Positions 32,480-45,474 of a stretch of 64,000 nt of DNA are shown piece after piece. Location of the stretch: NCBI GenBank assembly GCA_025618425.1, contig CM046852.1, positions 3,384,108 through 3,448,107 on the forward strand, written 5' to 3'. Position 1 is the stretch's first letter; every line of letters begins with the position of its first letter. The notes below the pieces were generated by a model. It was not told the origin of the DNA and ran no database searches. It saw only the letters and a list, made by a program, of their open reading frames with translations. The DNA is from Heliocidaris tuberculata (taxonomy: Eukaryota > Echinodermata > Echinoidea > Camarodonta > Echinometridae). The translations under genes were made by a program, and so were the position numbers.

Positions 32480-32930
32480 AAATCAGTGGACTATGTGAAG
32501 ATAAAGTTGAGTTATGGATGGTCATGCAATTACATTGTGAAAGAAACACTCTCAAAGCAATTGGGAAAGATTGATTATGTCTAAATAAGAAGTGGTGTAT
32601 ACTGTGAGGTTTTGGAATCATCAAAATAATAAGAAATTGACCCAATCTCCCTGATAAACACTTGCACTGCACACAGAAATGGGCATATGGGACTGCTTAC
32701 ACATGTGCCAAGAATGTTTGGCCCGAAAATTTCAGCTATTTCTCGTCATATTTGGAATATTAGGGCATTTGAAGAGCAATCCTTTTCAGGGGACATTTCT
32801 ACTAAGATGTTCTTCCAAACTGACACGAAAGGAATAAGAAAGCTCACAAATTATTTTTCACCTTTCCTAGAACTGAACCTTCTCTTTGAGTCTGGCTGTT
32901 TTCAAGAACATGTCATTTCTTATTAATTGT
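32480..32930 (-). repeat. Reverse copy of the 17752-18097 element
   Basis: GTGAAAGAAACACTCTCAAA, AAATTGACCCAATCTCCCTG and TCCTTTTCAGGGGACATTTC match the 17752 element in reverse order. Confidence 0.75.
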
Positions 32931-34026
32931 GATTTCCAGTGATTGTGATTTCAAGCAAGCTTTGTTAGTTTTTATATTTTGTTGGTTCAAAAAACCCATA
33001 TGTTGCATGATAAACAGTTTATATTGAAATGGGGCCAATGTTTTCTAGAAATTCAGTTTCATTAATGGAATACAAGAATACAGCATGCATTTTTCATAGA
33101 TTTTAATCAAAAACAAAACAATGAAATACTGTGTGTGCGTTCGTAATTGAGTTTTGACATACGTGTTTTTGACCTGATGATACAGGACAGTAGACTGGTT
33201 CGGTAATGTATTCAAATTTTATATACCTTTCTCACAAAGGTTGTTCTTGACAACCTGAAAGCTTGCCCGAGACTTGCCGGACATAACAACAAGTAATGTA
33301 TGCAAACTGGATTCCAAGCATTGAGGCTCATTTATAAAAAGCAGGTTAATGGAAAAGCTCGTCACTAGGTGCTCAGAGAAGATAAATTTGTATACATTAT
33401 AGAACTGGTCTATCGGACTGAAAATTGCAATTGTTTGGTTGACAGGCAGTTGACTTAACGGTTTATCAACATCTTGAAAAGAGCTCTAATTCATGCCATT
33501 AATTTTAGGATTCTGAGTTAAAAGTAGAAAAGTGAATGTAATTGGTAATGCTCAGTAAGTATTCAACACCATTATTGTTTTATTAATTATGTAAATAATA
33601 ACTCAAACTATTTTTGTATCCTGTGCAACGGGCTCTCCGTGACTGATTTCTATTATTGTGTATGGTTATAGTCTTATATGGTTAAATATTATTGTTATAT
33701 TTAGGTAAGATTTCATTTTCAAGGTAAGATTCTATTTTAAACAAATTTGTTGAATAGAATACCCTGACTTTCTTTACTATTTCGTTTGATATAATTTGAA
33801 AAAGAAGAAATATAATACATAATTTATCACTGTTTTGTGTATATATCATACACTTTTGTAAATTTGTATAGTGACAGATTTTTTTTAATGATTAAAGAGC
33901 AATATTTAGAAGAACAGCATTACTAATTTTATGTGTTATTTTACAACATGTTCCTTTGTGTTTTGTCAATGTGATACATGTATTTTTCTATTTGATTCTC
34001 TGCCCTGTCTTTCTCTGTCAGTCTGC

Positions 34027-34033
34027 TCTATGT

Positions 34034-34111
<78 letters not shown>

Positions 34112-34260
34112 CCGCTCTTGTATAGCCCATATCACATTATGATATAACGTCCCTATGTGCTTCCAAAGGGTTTGGATATTATTACCCTAGCTTTAGCTCC
34201 GGCTGCCGTAATCAGCGCACAGTGCATTTCAAGGAATAAATCCTGCCAGGTACCCATTTA
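34027..34260. repeat. (TAA)n-headed interspersed repeat with TATAGCCCATATCACA
   Basis: About 75 bp of TAA units are followed by CTTGTATAGCCCATATCACA and GTCCCTATGTGCTT. The same order occurs at 36231-36330 (TTTATATAGCGCATATCACA, GTCCCTATGCGCT), so the trinucleotide run is part of a dispersed repeat, probably a retroposon tail. Confidence 0.7.
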
Positions 34261-34639
34261 ACACCTGGGTGGAAGAGTGGCAAACGTGGATTAATGTCTT
34301 GCGGCTTGCCAACCCTTGGATTGAGAGTCGAGTGAATGAACCACAGACTATACCACGACACCTCCACTATGTTACATGTATGTCTTTCTCATCAAGTATT
34401 TTCACTCGCTTTCGCTTTCCTTCTCTCCTTCCCTGTCAGCTACTCTCTCTATCTGTTACATAATCTCTGTCCTCTGTCTGTGTTCAACCCCCCCCCCCCC
34501 CCCTGTCATGGGCCGTCAGTCTATTAAACCTTCAAAACGGTTGTTGGAGGCCCGCTAGACCAACATCGTCGGTCTCGTGGGCTGTAACCCATGATTTCTT
34601 ATTTTGCATTCTTTTAATAAGGCCCTGTAGATACTTTCT

Positions 34640-34800
34640 GAGGATGATGATTATGATGGTGATGAAGATGATGGTGATGATGATGATGCTGATGATGATT
34701 ATGATGGTGATGAAGATTATGATGATGATGATGATGATGATGATGGTGATGAAGATGATGATTATGATGGTGATGAAGATGACGATGATTATTACGATTG
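34640..34800. repeat. (GAT)n microsatellite
   Basis: About 160 bp of ATGATG with AAG and GGT variants. The Met/His-run frames over it are artefacts. Confidence 0.9.
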
Positions 34801-35811
34801 TAATGTACGTAAGTTCTCACTATCCCGGATAACAGTTGCCTTTAAAAATGGGCTATCCGTGATAAAATCCGGGGATGGGGTGGGGGGAGGGGTGTCAGTA
34901 TTAGGCCATACGTGTCCCCACCTGCAAACCGCACTTATCTCTTTTTTAACTTATGCTTGCCCCTCCCCCCACCACAGTGAAATTGAATAACTCTTTTCTT
35001 AATTTATTTTTTCTTTTTTTTCTTTTCTTTTCTTGATTGCTTGCTTTTCAGAAAACTTTTTTACACATACATGTACTTGTTAACTTGTACGTGGTCACTG
35101 CAAATGGATTATGATAAGTGATTATCATAATATGCAGGGCGGATACAGGGTTTGGTAAAAAGTGGAGGCCGGGGCTGGTACAATGCAATAATCAGAAAAT
35201 CATCTGATAACCCCCCCCCCCCCCCCCGAAAAAAAAAAAAAAAAACAAAAATGGTTATAACTTGAAAGGAGAGGGGCACATGGTTGGGATTATGTATGCC
35301 ACTTTGGTTTCAGAAGATGGGGAGGAGCTTGTTGTGCCCCCTAAAACCCGAAGTGATGATAGAAATGTTGAAAATCAGTGGCAGCTTTAAGGGAGGGGGG
35401 AGGGGGTGCAACATCGGCCCGTCCTTCAATGAAAAAAAAAATCAGCATGGCTTACCCACTATAATATTCCCCCTTGTATTCTTGTGCCCCATTCATATTT
35501 GAAACAGGAAATTTCGTCTATTCAACTTTGTTTATCAATAGTTCTTATAGCTGGCATTTTACAATGGGGAGAGGGGGGGGGGGGCTGGCACCTTCTGTCC
35601 GCCAAACCAAAGGTCCCCCCCCCCCCCACTTCCATTGTCCGAGCCCGATGTTCCGCCTGGGGGGGGGGGTATTTCCCCTTAAATAGCTTGTTTTAATTCA
35701 GACGGGTTTTTTTTTTTGGTTTTTTTTTAAAAATTGGTGGTGGGGGTCGTTTTTGCCTCCTTGGATTCGCCTATTAGTAGGGCAGATATGTAACAAAAAA
35801 TGGTCAAGTTG
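34801..35811. other. Gene-free stretch with many G and C runs
   Basis: Runs of 8-17 G or C occur at 35211, 35572, 35617 and 35660. CAGGGCGGATACAGGGTTTG at 35135 resembles the CAGTGGCGGATCCAGGG ends seen elsewhere, so part of this is probably hAT-like debris. No exon is supported. Confidence 0.45.
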
Positions 35812-36230
35812 CTCAGATCCGGCAGAAAGCATGAAATTTGGCATACAGGGGTATTTTGGGGCGCTGATTTCAAAAATTGCCGGCCACAAGCGATCTGACC
35901 ACCGGGTCGGCCGCCATCTTGGATTTCAAAATGGCCGCCATTGAAAATCTTTAAAAACCGTTATCTCCAGTTTCACAAGACCCGTGGCACAGAAATTTGG
36001 CAAATAGGGGTATTTTGGGGTGCTGATTTCAAAAATTGCCGGCCACAAGCGATCTGACCACTGGGTCGGCCGCCATCTTGGATTTCAAAATGGCCGCCAT
36101 TGAAAATCTTTAAAAACCGTTATCTCCAGTTTCACAAGACCCGTGGCACAGAAATTTGGCTAATAGGGGTATTTTGGGGTGCTGATTTCAAAAATTGCCG
36201 GCCATAAGCGATCTGACCACTTCTCTTTTG

Positions 36231-36281
<51 letters not shown>

Positions 36282-36875
36282 TACCATATTTATATAGCGC
36301 ATATCACAATATGTCCCTATGCGCTCTGAGGAGGAAAAAGGAAAAGTGCATAGAGAAGCTTGAGATGAGTGAGGTATGCTCAAGATACATGTACTTCATC
36401 TAGTTACCAGTTAACACTGGAAGTTATTTCTAAACGGTAATGTTTTAAGACGTGCCTTAAAGTTGTCAACGGTATCACAATTTTTGATATTTTCTGGCAC
36501 TTTGTTCCAAAGTTCTGCTGATGCAACCTGAAAAGAGCGTGACCCATAAAATGTTGTATTTATTTGTGGAATTGTGAGAAGGGACTTTTGAGAAGATCTG
36601 ATGTTTCTGTTTGTTATGTATTAGATCAGTAATTCAGTCAAATATGTAGGAGCCAATCCTTTGGGGCACTTAAAGGTTAAAGACAAGGATCTTAAACTCG
36701 ATTCTAGCACGAACAGGTAACCAGTGTAGTTTCTTCAAACTAAGAGAGATAGATTCATTCGAACGGGACCTCGTAACAAGCCGTGCAGCAGAATTTTGGA
36801 TTCTTTGGATTCGGTTCAGTTGAGTTTCAGGTAGATTGTAGAGAAGAGCATTACAATTTTGATAATAATTTGTAG
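36231..36875. repeat. (TAA)n-linked retroposon-like repeat inside the foldback structure
   Basis: About 50 bp of TAA units and TTTATATAGCGCATATCACA are followed by about 550 bp without an open frame, ending near GATAATAATTTGTAGC. The head matches 34027-34260. It is probably a non-LTR retroposon or SINE-like element, on sequence style only. Confidence 0.5.
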
Positions 36876-37191
36876 CATAAACGGGGTCTTCTTGCTGCGG
36901 GGCGGGGCGGACGCAAACAAATTGAAGGAGATATGTAATTCATTTTGGCTAGCAAGGGTAAAATTAGGCTTTTAATTCATATTGAAAAGCATCTGCATAT
37001 ATATATATACCACGCCTTTTATTAATCACTGATATAAATTATCACACAAGCATTATTTCATAATGGCGAGCGAGGTAGCGAGCGAGCGAAATCTTAAATA
37101 TGTCATTTCATATTGAAAAATATCTGCCTGCCTACCATACCTTTTTGAAATTTCTTGAACATTTTATTTAATGGGTCTACTGGCATGTAAG

Positions 37192-37286
37192 CGTCTATCC
37201 AGGGCCGTCGAAAATAGGGGGGGGGTGGGGGATGTCACATCCCCACATCCCCCTCCCCCTTTTTATCGACGGCCCTGGATAGACCT
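37192..37286. mobile_element. Small perfect-armed palindrome (GGGCCGTCGA)
   Basis: GTCTATCCAGGGCCGTCGAA and TCGACGGCCCTGGATAGAC are exact inverted repeats around a G-rich/C-rich centre, giving a hairpin of about 90 bp. Confidence 0.85.
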
Positions 37287-38775
37287 AATTATATCGACCA
37301 TGTATGGGAGGAGGCCAAGGTAGCTTTGGGGGATTATAGAAAACAAACTTGCTCATTTTAATAGTCGCTTTGAGACTATATGTAGAAAGGCAAGTGGGCA
37401 CTTATCACAAAAGAAAGGGCATTTATTCGAAAAGACAAGGAGCTGGTGTAGGGTAACAACACCATATAATTAGAATTTAGTGTTTTTTGCCAAGGGGGGC
37501 TGGGAACGCTGTCCCCAGCCCCTAGGAGGTATACATACCCACTTTGAACAACTTAAAATTTCCTTTGCCCATGGACGATGTCAAAACAAAGTATTGGTGA
37601 AAATCCAATTCTACGATATTAATAAGTAAAAAATATGGCACTTCGGGGTGCTGTATGTATTCAGTTGGAAGAAGATTCCATTTACTTAAGGATGATTCCT
37701 GCCAAGTTGCGTTAAAATTCAATAGTGCAATATTGAGAAGGAGTAATATATTGCCACAGGGGCACTTCATGGCTCTGCCCCCTGCCTCATTAAGGGATGT
37801 GCACCTTATTGGAACAAATCCAGATTCCTCCTGCCTAAGGATGATTCCTAACTGGTTTGGTTAAAATCCAGTAATGACTGTAAAGGCCCGATCGGACCCA
37901 GGAGGTACTAGTACCCCCTTTGATCAGACTTCATCGATGTTCACTATTATATAAATAGTGCATGTGCATCTTGTCTATCATGCACTATACTGGACAGATA
38001 CTAAATTATCCCGAGTGCAGTTTTGTTTATACAGACCTGCACGAGGGATAATTTTGTATTTGGAGTTCATATAGTCCGGTAATGGTGCATAAATAGAAAA
38101 TGCACTGTAAATAGACCCCTGGATCTATAGCTGTTATTGTGTATTAGGGCAGGGCCCTAGGTCTAGTACGGGATTCCCCGTGAAAAAATCAAAGTTATAG
38201 TGCACTATCGTGCACTGTAACAAAAGTTTTGCACGTCACGTGATGCAAATCTAACCAATCACAGCGCGTATTATACATACACTATTTACTATAACACAAT
38301 ATTTGGACACTACCAGGAGCAGATTGGGGCTGCTAATCGCTGATAGGTAATTGGTTTGTGACTGGCCCATCCATTCTGTAACATACATGCTGGCAAGTTT
38401 TCTTAATATTCAGTATGATTATGATACATTATCGATATCTTGGTGAGACCGATTTCCGACTGGTCGACCAAAGGATGAAAGCCATGGAGACAAAATTTTG
38501 ATGGGGTGGGCGCTAATGTCTTTATAGCTTAAAATCAGCTTTACAGTATTTAAAGTTTGTGAGCGAGCAAAAATGTTGGCATTGTTTAGTCAAAACACTT
38601 CTTTCTAATATCTAGAAAGATTTGAATTGAAAGCTCAGATTATATCTATTAAGAATCTGACATTTGCTTGTATGTTGTTCAAGTAGGAATGTGTGGTAAT
38701 TTTCAAATTCAAATAGTTTGTGATGTGTTATTAACCATGACAACGTCCATGAGGAACACATCCACAACCAAATTT
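37287..38775. other. Gene-free interior of the foldback structure
   Basis: This contains an imperfect palindrome near 38004-38060 (AAATTATCCCGAGTGCAG with CTGCACGAGGGATAATTT) and repeated GTGCACTAT words around 37975-38220. It suggests a further small element. No exon is supported. Confidence 0.45.
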
Positions 38776-39031
38776 AAAGGCCAAATTCACCCCAAAAATT
38801 GAGTTGAATCAAAAGTAAAATTAACCCCCCCCCCCAAAAAAAAAGATTTTTTGCATTGTTTCATGAAACAGTGACATGCATAACATGGGCTGTATGCAAA
38901 TTATTGAGTGGATGATGTCATAAGCTCACTTTTCCTTTTCTATTTCATTATATGAAATTTCAAATATTTCAATTTTCTGCTCCAAGAATGTAAGTTTTGA
39001 CTCCTCATGGAGTATCACAATTTTTAATTAT
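38776..39031. repeat. Half copy of the 10274-10876 TTAA-type element
   Basis: TTTAAAGGCCAAATTCACC, GACATGCATAACATGGGC and CTCACTTTTCC match the left half of the 10-kb element. It is cut off by the right arm of the foldback structure. Confidence 0.7.
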
Positions 39032-39605
39032 TTTTTTCTGGCGGCCGACCCGGTGTTCAGATCACTGGGGCTGCAGCACCCTAAAATACCCCTTTTTGCT
39101 AAGTTTCTATGCCACAGGTCTTGTAAAACTTGAGAAAACGATTTTTCATGATTTTCAATGGCGGCCATTTTGAAATTCAAGATAGCGGCCAACCTGGTGG
39201 TCAGATCACTGGGGACCGGCAATTTTTGAAATCAACACCCCAAAATGCCCCTATTTGCCAAATTTCTGTGCCACGGGTCTTGTGAAACTGGAGATAACGG
39301 TTTTTAAAGATTTTCAATGGCGGCCATTTTGAAATCCAAGATGGCGGCCGACCCAGTGGTCAGATCGCTTGTGGCCGGCAATTTTTGAAATCAGCACCCC
39401 AAAATACCCCTATTTGCCAAATTTCTGTGCCACGGGTCTTGTGAAACTGGAGATAACGGTTTTTAAAGATTTTCAATGGCGGCCATTTTGAAATCCAAGA
39501 TGGCGGCCGACCCGGTGGTCAGATCGCTTGTGGCCGGCAATTTTTGAAATCAGCGCCCCAAAATACCCCTGTATGCCAAATTTCATGCTTTCTGCCGGAT
39601 TTGAG

Positions 39606-42153
39606 CATAAATTTCACATATCTTACACACTATATGGCATACAACTTTGAGGACCTTTCTACCCCTTCTTAATATCGACTATAATGATGAGTTATAAAAC
39701 ATCTTTTAAAAAGGTATCTTATCAAAATTTGAATAGGTTAATTCAATTGGAAAATAAATAAATGACGTGTCATTTGATTTGTATTTTTATTATAATTTTC
39801 AATTCAAGCATCGTAATTAATAAAATATATGAACAAACTTATTTATACTGCAAAGAATTCCAAAGTTCTCTCGGCTCTCGTTCGTAGACCACCAACTTGT
39901 GTTGTTTGTTTATTGAGCGAGTTTTGGTCTTGCGCCCTCAGGCGTTACAAGACGCGTTACGGAAACCCAACCAGTAGGAGGGGGTTACTAATCGGTATTT
40001 GAAATCAAATATCCAACGGGGAAGAGAATTCCTCACCGTGAGCTGGACTTTTGTAATTAAATGATTTATTTTCATTACCACAGTAGTTTTGTGGTAAACA
40101 AACTTAGTATGAATATTACTGAATTCATATGGCGATAAATTACATGGACTGCTATGTTTTGCCAAAATGATTAGATGATGGTCGTTATATTATTGAAAGC
40201 AACTTTTTTTCAAGAGATTAACGTCGCCACAGCAGATTGGGTATTAAGTAAAGAATTGTACAGGATACATAACAGACACTGCTTACATAATCTGAAGCAA
40301 ATTTACAATAGTTCAGCAAAGCAATACAATTGGCCTTTTGAAATCTTTAACAAACTATTACAAAGTACGATTATGCCAAATATATTAAACAAAACAAACA
40401 AAAACACCCGAAAAAGATCGTATTAATAGACGTAAGTCCATTGAAAACTTGGAATGGTATCACTAGTATTTTCATTTCTAATTTCCAACAAACTTTTAGA
40501 CGGTGTGCAAGCTGCCTTATGGTGATAAAAGCAAAATACGGGACCGCCTAAAGCTAATTTTACAATTCTAAAAATTATTACTAAGGTCCCTTTGTTTGAT
40601 AATGATGTCATGCTGAGCCTGATCGGTTAAGAGTAGGCATTTTGTCCGTCCGTGACATTGAATATTTTATGGATTATAAGTTTAGTAGGCGACCATGGCA
40701 ACCAAATTTTATCAAATTTCAACTCCTTCAGTGATGCACTTCACAATGAAACATAGAATAGCTCTCTTTGATTAAATGCTTATTTTCTACAGGCCTTCAA
40801 ACTTTCAAAATTTGTCAAATGTCCGTCTGTGATTAACCGATCAGGCTCTGCTTGTAAATCATTGTCATGATTATTCCTAACTGAACATTGCTGAATATAC
40901 CTACTCGGTATTTAAAAATAAAACTTCAATGAATAAATAACAAATAAATAATATCATTATCCTAACATGTCAGGATTTGGGATAAAATATCAACAACATT
41001 ATTTCCCTTTTCACCAATAAGAAGTTCAAGAAGATATTTGATTTATTTGATTTATTTATTCTCCACTCATGGGTTGGATTACCCTTGTCAGCTAATAGCT
41101 GTTTTTCAAAGGGGTCCAAGCAAAAAAATAAAAAGAACATATGAACAAACAAATATAATTATATATAAGATATAGTAAGAAGATAGATTCAATGATAACT
41201 ATATAAATCAAATGAAAATCAAATCAACTTATTGAATTAAAATCCACAATTTTGGATTATCATCAACATACAAATTCAAAGGCAGATTAAAAATACGTTA
41301 CAGATGATCAAAGCGGAATATCTATCATTGAAAAATAATAAAGCAAAAGACAAAAACAAAAAAAACAACAACAACACAAGAAGAGGTAAGTACAATGTTA
41401 TAATCAGGAAAATATAATATGTATGTAGGCCTCCTGCCAAACGCTACGTAGTACATACTTTAACAGATAATTCACCTATTTTGAGCATGTATAACTGTAT
41501 TAGGAAAAGGATTTCTCTTTAACCCCCCCCCCCCCCCCGAGAAATAAGAGTTTACTAGAATGCAGTTCTTCGGATCGTTCGCAAAATTTACAAACTGGAA
41601 GTTGATATTCCGGCAAGATGGGTCAACCCCGGTGGAATTCTGCCTGTACGCCTATGAATGACGATCTTAGCCCTCGTGTTTTTTGTTTGTTTGTTTGTTT
41701 GTTTGTTTGTTTTTGTTTTGTTTCGTTTTTTTTTGTTTTTTTGTTTGTTTGTTTTTTTCTTGGGGGGGGGGGGGGGGGGGGGGAGGTTGGCAGCAAAGTA
41801 AGCGATCCAAGCATTTTAGCTGGAAAACTTGTCCTGATTTAGGTTCGGGGTATCTGTGATCTTTGCTGTTACAGACCCTTTTCCAAACTAGGGGGAGGGG
41901 GTGTTCAAAAAATGCAGAGAAACAAAGAAAAAAAAAATGAATGTGTAACATATTCATTGACGCGTTTCTCTCCCAGTTCTGTCGAAATATGATATTCGGC
42001 ACATGATTCCACAAACTATATTGTTTTCACATAGGTAAACATTATTTTGATTGATAATCACAATACAGGCGCCGAGTCGAAACAATATGTTTGCATTTAT
42101 CCTCGAATATCAATTCCGCCATAACCTTTCCCCCTCCAAATTCATCATGTTAC
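39606..42153. other. Gene-free AT-rich stretch
   Basis: Open frames at 39938-40165 (minus) and 40175-40426 (plus) have no recognisable domain and AT-driven composition. A (GTTT)n run and a G23 run lie at 41680-41785. No exon can be supported. Confidence 0.4.
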
Positions 42154-42361
42154 CAAATTGATAAATTAACTTTCCAATAAGTTCATGACCGCAATTACAC
42201 AAACAACTACACTTCGTGGCTTTCTCGTTGATACGCATTGGGACAATTCCAACATCCATATCTATACAATTTTGGCTGCAGTATTGGAAGCAGCGGCCGC
42301 CTCCCACGTTGAGCGGGGAAGTTGCGGGGTACAATGTCCGTAGCCAAGGGGTACAGGTGCG
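42154..42361 (-). other. Possible orphan exon encoding a cysteine-rich segment
   Basis: On the minus strand an open block lies between an acceptor (AATACCAG) and a donor (TTTG|GTAACA), 208 bases long. It encodes GRCFQYCSQNC, then about 17 residues, then TKCSCLCNCGHEL. The block is GC-richer than its surroundings (GGCCGCCTCCCACG on the plus strand). Eight cysteines in this spacing could be an extracellular module of PAN/apple or similar type, but I cannot confirm a family. No partner exon was found nearby on the same strand, so it may be a remnant or part of a gene with long introns. Confidence 0.3.
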
Positions 42362-44160
42362 CTGGTATTATCAAAGGAAGCGACAGAGCACCCTGTTAGC
42401 GAGAGGAAATATTTTGTGCACCACGGTGTAATTCTCGTTTTGAAATGAAACACTTTCAAAACTTTCTCGATTTCCAGAGTCAGATATAATGTGTACAGTT
42501 TGACTTAATCGCATCTCTTTAGTATTTTGATAAATGATCAGCTTGTCCAGTGGAAAATTATTTCCCTTTCTCTTGAGTCATCACATTTTTGACAAAATAA
42601 AACAGTTTTACTTGACTGATTTCTTTCTTCTATGTTTTGTAAAAATATATTAAATTTGCAGCATCTTTTATTTGGAGTCAATCACCCTAAAGATTTTAGA
42701 CGAAATAGAATACTAGTAAGTTTTTTTGAATGTCTTAGTATTAGAAATACTAAGTAGTATGATAAAGGTCTCTTTAACTTCCTTAATGGCGACTACGTTG
42801 CTTCCTTGATGCTTACCCGACATAGCAACAAATAAATTCTAATCTTTCTCATAACTATTGAAATGACTCTTTTCCGTCTGATACCACCGTTCACTTGGTA
42901 GACTTAAATGCAATGCAAATTTCCCATTATTGTATAAGTTTCTTCAAGTTGTGGAAAAAAGAAAAAAAAGCGCTTTAACTGATTAAAATGGAAAGCAAAA
43001 CACATAAATGTCATTTTAGTATCCCTAATACCAACCTTTAAAAATTAATAATATCCTGCGCATGCGTGGTCAAGTGCTTATCGTTTGATAGTGACGTATG
43101 ATTCTATGATTCTATTAGCTGTAAAAAATAAAAACAACTATACAACAAAAAAAAAAACCCCAAAAAACAGTAACAGCAAAAGCGTTCGAATGTCTGTAGA
43201 TAATAACATATAAAACTCAATATTGCACGTTCTTAAGTGACAGGCTAATATTTTTTCTTGCTATAATTTTCCCCCCACTTATATGTTATTCTTGAAATAA
43301 CATTTGAAAATTTCTAAAAGGCTTTTCTCTTTTTGAAAAATCAAGGCCACAAGCGTGATACAATCAATTTTGTGTGCACCAGAAATTAATTCAGGATACA
43401 ACAATACGACACATGCCATTCCATATCCCCCTTTTCATACGCAGTCATGAATTATTAATGACACTCACTGGGTACCAAAGACGCTTTGGAATGGCAGGAG
43501 TAATACACAAACGGTAATGTTCTGAACTATAGATTCCAGGGTCTTTATCAAGAGGTGAAAAACCTTTCAAAATTGTTAAAGTTATTCCCTGCACATTTGT
43601 TAAAGAAGTGTCCTAAAACTCCAAGATAATGTGCGACCCTGAAATTTACAATGTTCTAACTTTAGACAGATATGTTGCAATTTTCAAGCCCACAATGCAT
43701 AAAAAAAGTATATTCTTTAAAAATGTGTACTTCAGAAGTCAGAATACAGGGTGTATGCAGTTGTTGCTATGTCGGACAGGTCTCAGGCACACATATTATC
43801 TGCCAACTGTAAGCACAGGGGCAAATTTAGAATTTGAATACAAGTCCAATATATTAGTGCGAGACCCTTGAAAAGAAGAACAATTGCTAGATTTACCAAT
43901 CATCACCGGAAAACAAGCAAAACAAAAATAATCAAACATAAATCATCAGAAATCATTATTTGTTTCCATGAACACTGTGTACATTCCGTAGCTAGAAGTT
44001 TACTTTCGTTATAAGACCCCCCCCCCCTAAAAAAAGGCCACGCCATGTCTTTTCAACATTTAAAATAGGCGGCTATAGGCAAATGGATACTGCATTTGGG
44101 GTTTTAAAATTTTGAGAAATGGTGAACGTTGGCATACTTTCCTTGTATCTTGAAATATTT

Positions 44161-44191
<31 letters not shown>

Positions 44192-44359
44192 AAGTGAATA
44201 ACTTTTGACAATGCAGTTTTATAAAAATAATAATAATAATAATAAATCCAAATGTTATTACATTTACTAGAACATTGAGATTCTCAGTGCAATGACAATG
44301 AAATGGAAGCTATCATCGTTATTATAATCATTTCCCTGGTAGCGGTGATCATACCACCA
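42362..44359. other. Gene-free AT-rich stretch
   Basis: I see no domain, exon pair or strong repeat. Short simple runs such as (GTT)n at 44163-44190 and (TAA)n at 44228-44245 occur near the right end. Confidence 0.45.
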
Positions 44360-44363
44360 TTAA

Positions 44364-44825
44364 AGGGAAATCCACCTTTAATTGCTTCGAATAAAAGTAG
44401 AAAATGAGAGATTTAGTAAAAGTTTGAGCAAAATTCGACAAAAAATAAGAAAGTTATGAATTTTTGAAGTAGTAATCAATCAAACATAAACTGGCAACTC
44501 GGTGACGTATCTTACGAGCTCCTACCTCATTTGCTCTGTACAGCAAATTTCATGTTCATTATTTTCTTAGTTGTTGATGAAGGAACTCTTTTATTTCATA
44601 CGGGTTTTGTGTAAAAAAAAAAAAAACACTTATGTGCAATTATTATATCTAGGTTGGATGTATGATTAAATATTTTCAGTAGAAAAAGTGGAAATGTATG
44701 ATTTTATTTTTAAATACAGGGCAAATGGGAGAGGAACTCGCAGGATACGTGACGGAGTTGCTAATTGTGTTTGATTGATTATAACTTCAAAAATTCATAA
44801 CTTGATATCAGGGTGGACTTCCCCT
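44364..44825. mobile_element. About 460-bp TTAA-type palindromic element
   Basis: The left end TTAAAGGGAAATCCACC and the right end GGTGGACTTCCCCTTCAA are inverted repeats. The right TTAA has decayed to TTCA. Internal words such as AAATTCATAACTT pair with AAGTTATGAATTTTTG. It belongs in style with the elements at 16686 and 22781. Confidence 0.75.
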
Positions 44826-45474
44826 TCAAGATTTGAATCGGAAAATGTTTTAAGATTGATCATTTCCTCTGTTTTTACTATGATGTAACATGTTCACGAG
44901 TCTCCAAAATCCTGATTTTATTTAAAACTTCCTGTTTGTAGTTTTTGAAGACTTTTGATACACAGTCATGATTATAGCCTGTATGAAAGTATAGATCACT
45001 TGCCTCGTATTTGGATAGTTATCATCAAATGAAATTCTGTAGCAGCAGATGGTAAAATTTCATGTGAACCAATTTAAAATATAGAGCTTTTAAAAATTAT
45101 TTTACCAATGCCATGCCTGACTTAACACTTTTTAAGCAAGGAATTCACTGCTTGAATCTTCAAGTATAACAACGCCCAAAATAATTTAAATAAATTAAGC
45201 TCTCCGTTAAGCTAGATGGACAAGTCAGATCAAAAGGATGGGTATTCTAAAGAGTTCCGTTGAGAGAGGTTCTTTAAAGGCCATTCGTATTTAGATAATA
45301 AATCATTTAAACTGAGCATTGTTGGGGAGGTTTCTGTTATTCAATTGGAATCTTAGGTACGTTGAATTTTACGCTCTGTAATCTACATTGCATGCTATTT
45401 GAGAAAAGGGGGAATGGGTCTTCTATAGCATTATGTGCACATCTGATATCTCAGAACTGTTTTAGCTGTGAAAA

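Larger units (their letters stand above)
31637..34026 (+). other. Probable TMEM9 3' untranslated region and flank
   Basis: No further exon is seen. The stretch carries the hairpin copy at 32081-32213 and a reverse copy of the 17752-type element at about 32480-32930. If the ATTAAA at 33891-33896 is used, these would lie inside a 2.2-kb 3' untranslated region. Earlier polyadenylation is equally possible. Confidence 0.4.
35812..39605. mobile_element. 3.8-kb foldback structure with 159-bp tandem units in both arms
   Basis: The left arm (35812-36221) carries three GGGGTATTTTGGGG landmarks spaced exactly 159 bp apart (35848, 36007 and 36166). The right arm (39032-39605) carries four in reverse, also 159 bp apart (39089, 39248, 39407 and 39566). 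The outer edges match (ATCCGGCAGAAAGCATGAAA and its inverse). Each unit contains GCCGCCATCTTGGATTTC and AAAATGGCCGCCATTG. Such arms of inverted tandem arrays are typical of foldback-type elements. The 2.8-kb middle holds a (TAA)n repeat, a retroposon-like piece, small palindromes and half of a TTAA-type element. No transposase is evident. Confidence 0.8.

Noticed and set aside
34614..34832. His-rich and Met-rich open frames
   Set aside because: Translation of the (GAT)n microsatellite.
35812..39605. CRISPR array, suggested by the regular 159-bp repeats
   Set aside because: The units are directly adjacent without spacers, lie in two inverted arms, and the genome is eukaryotic.
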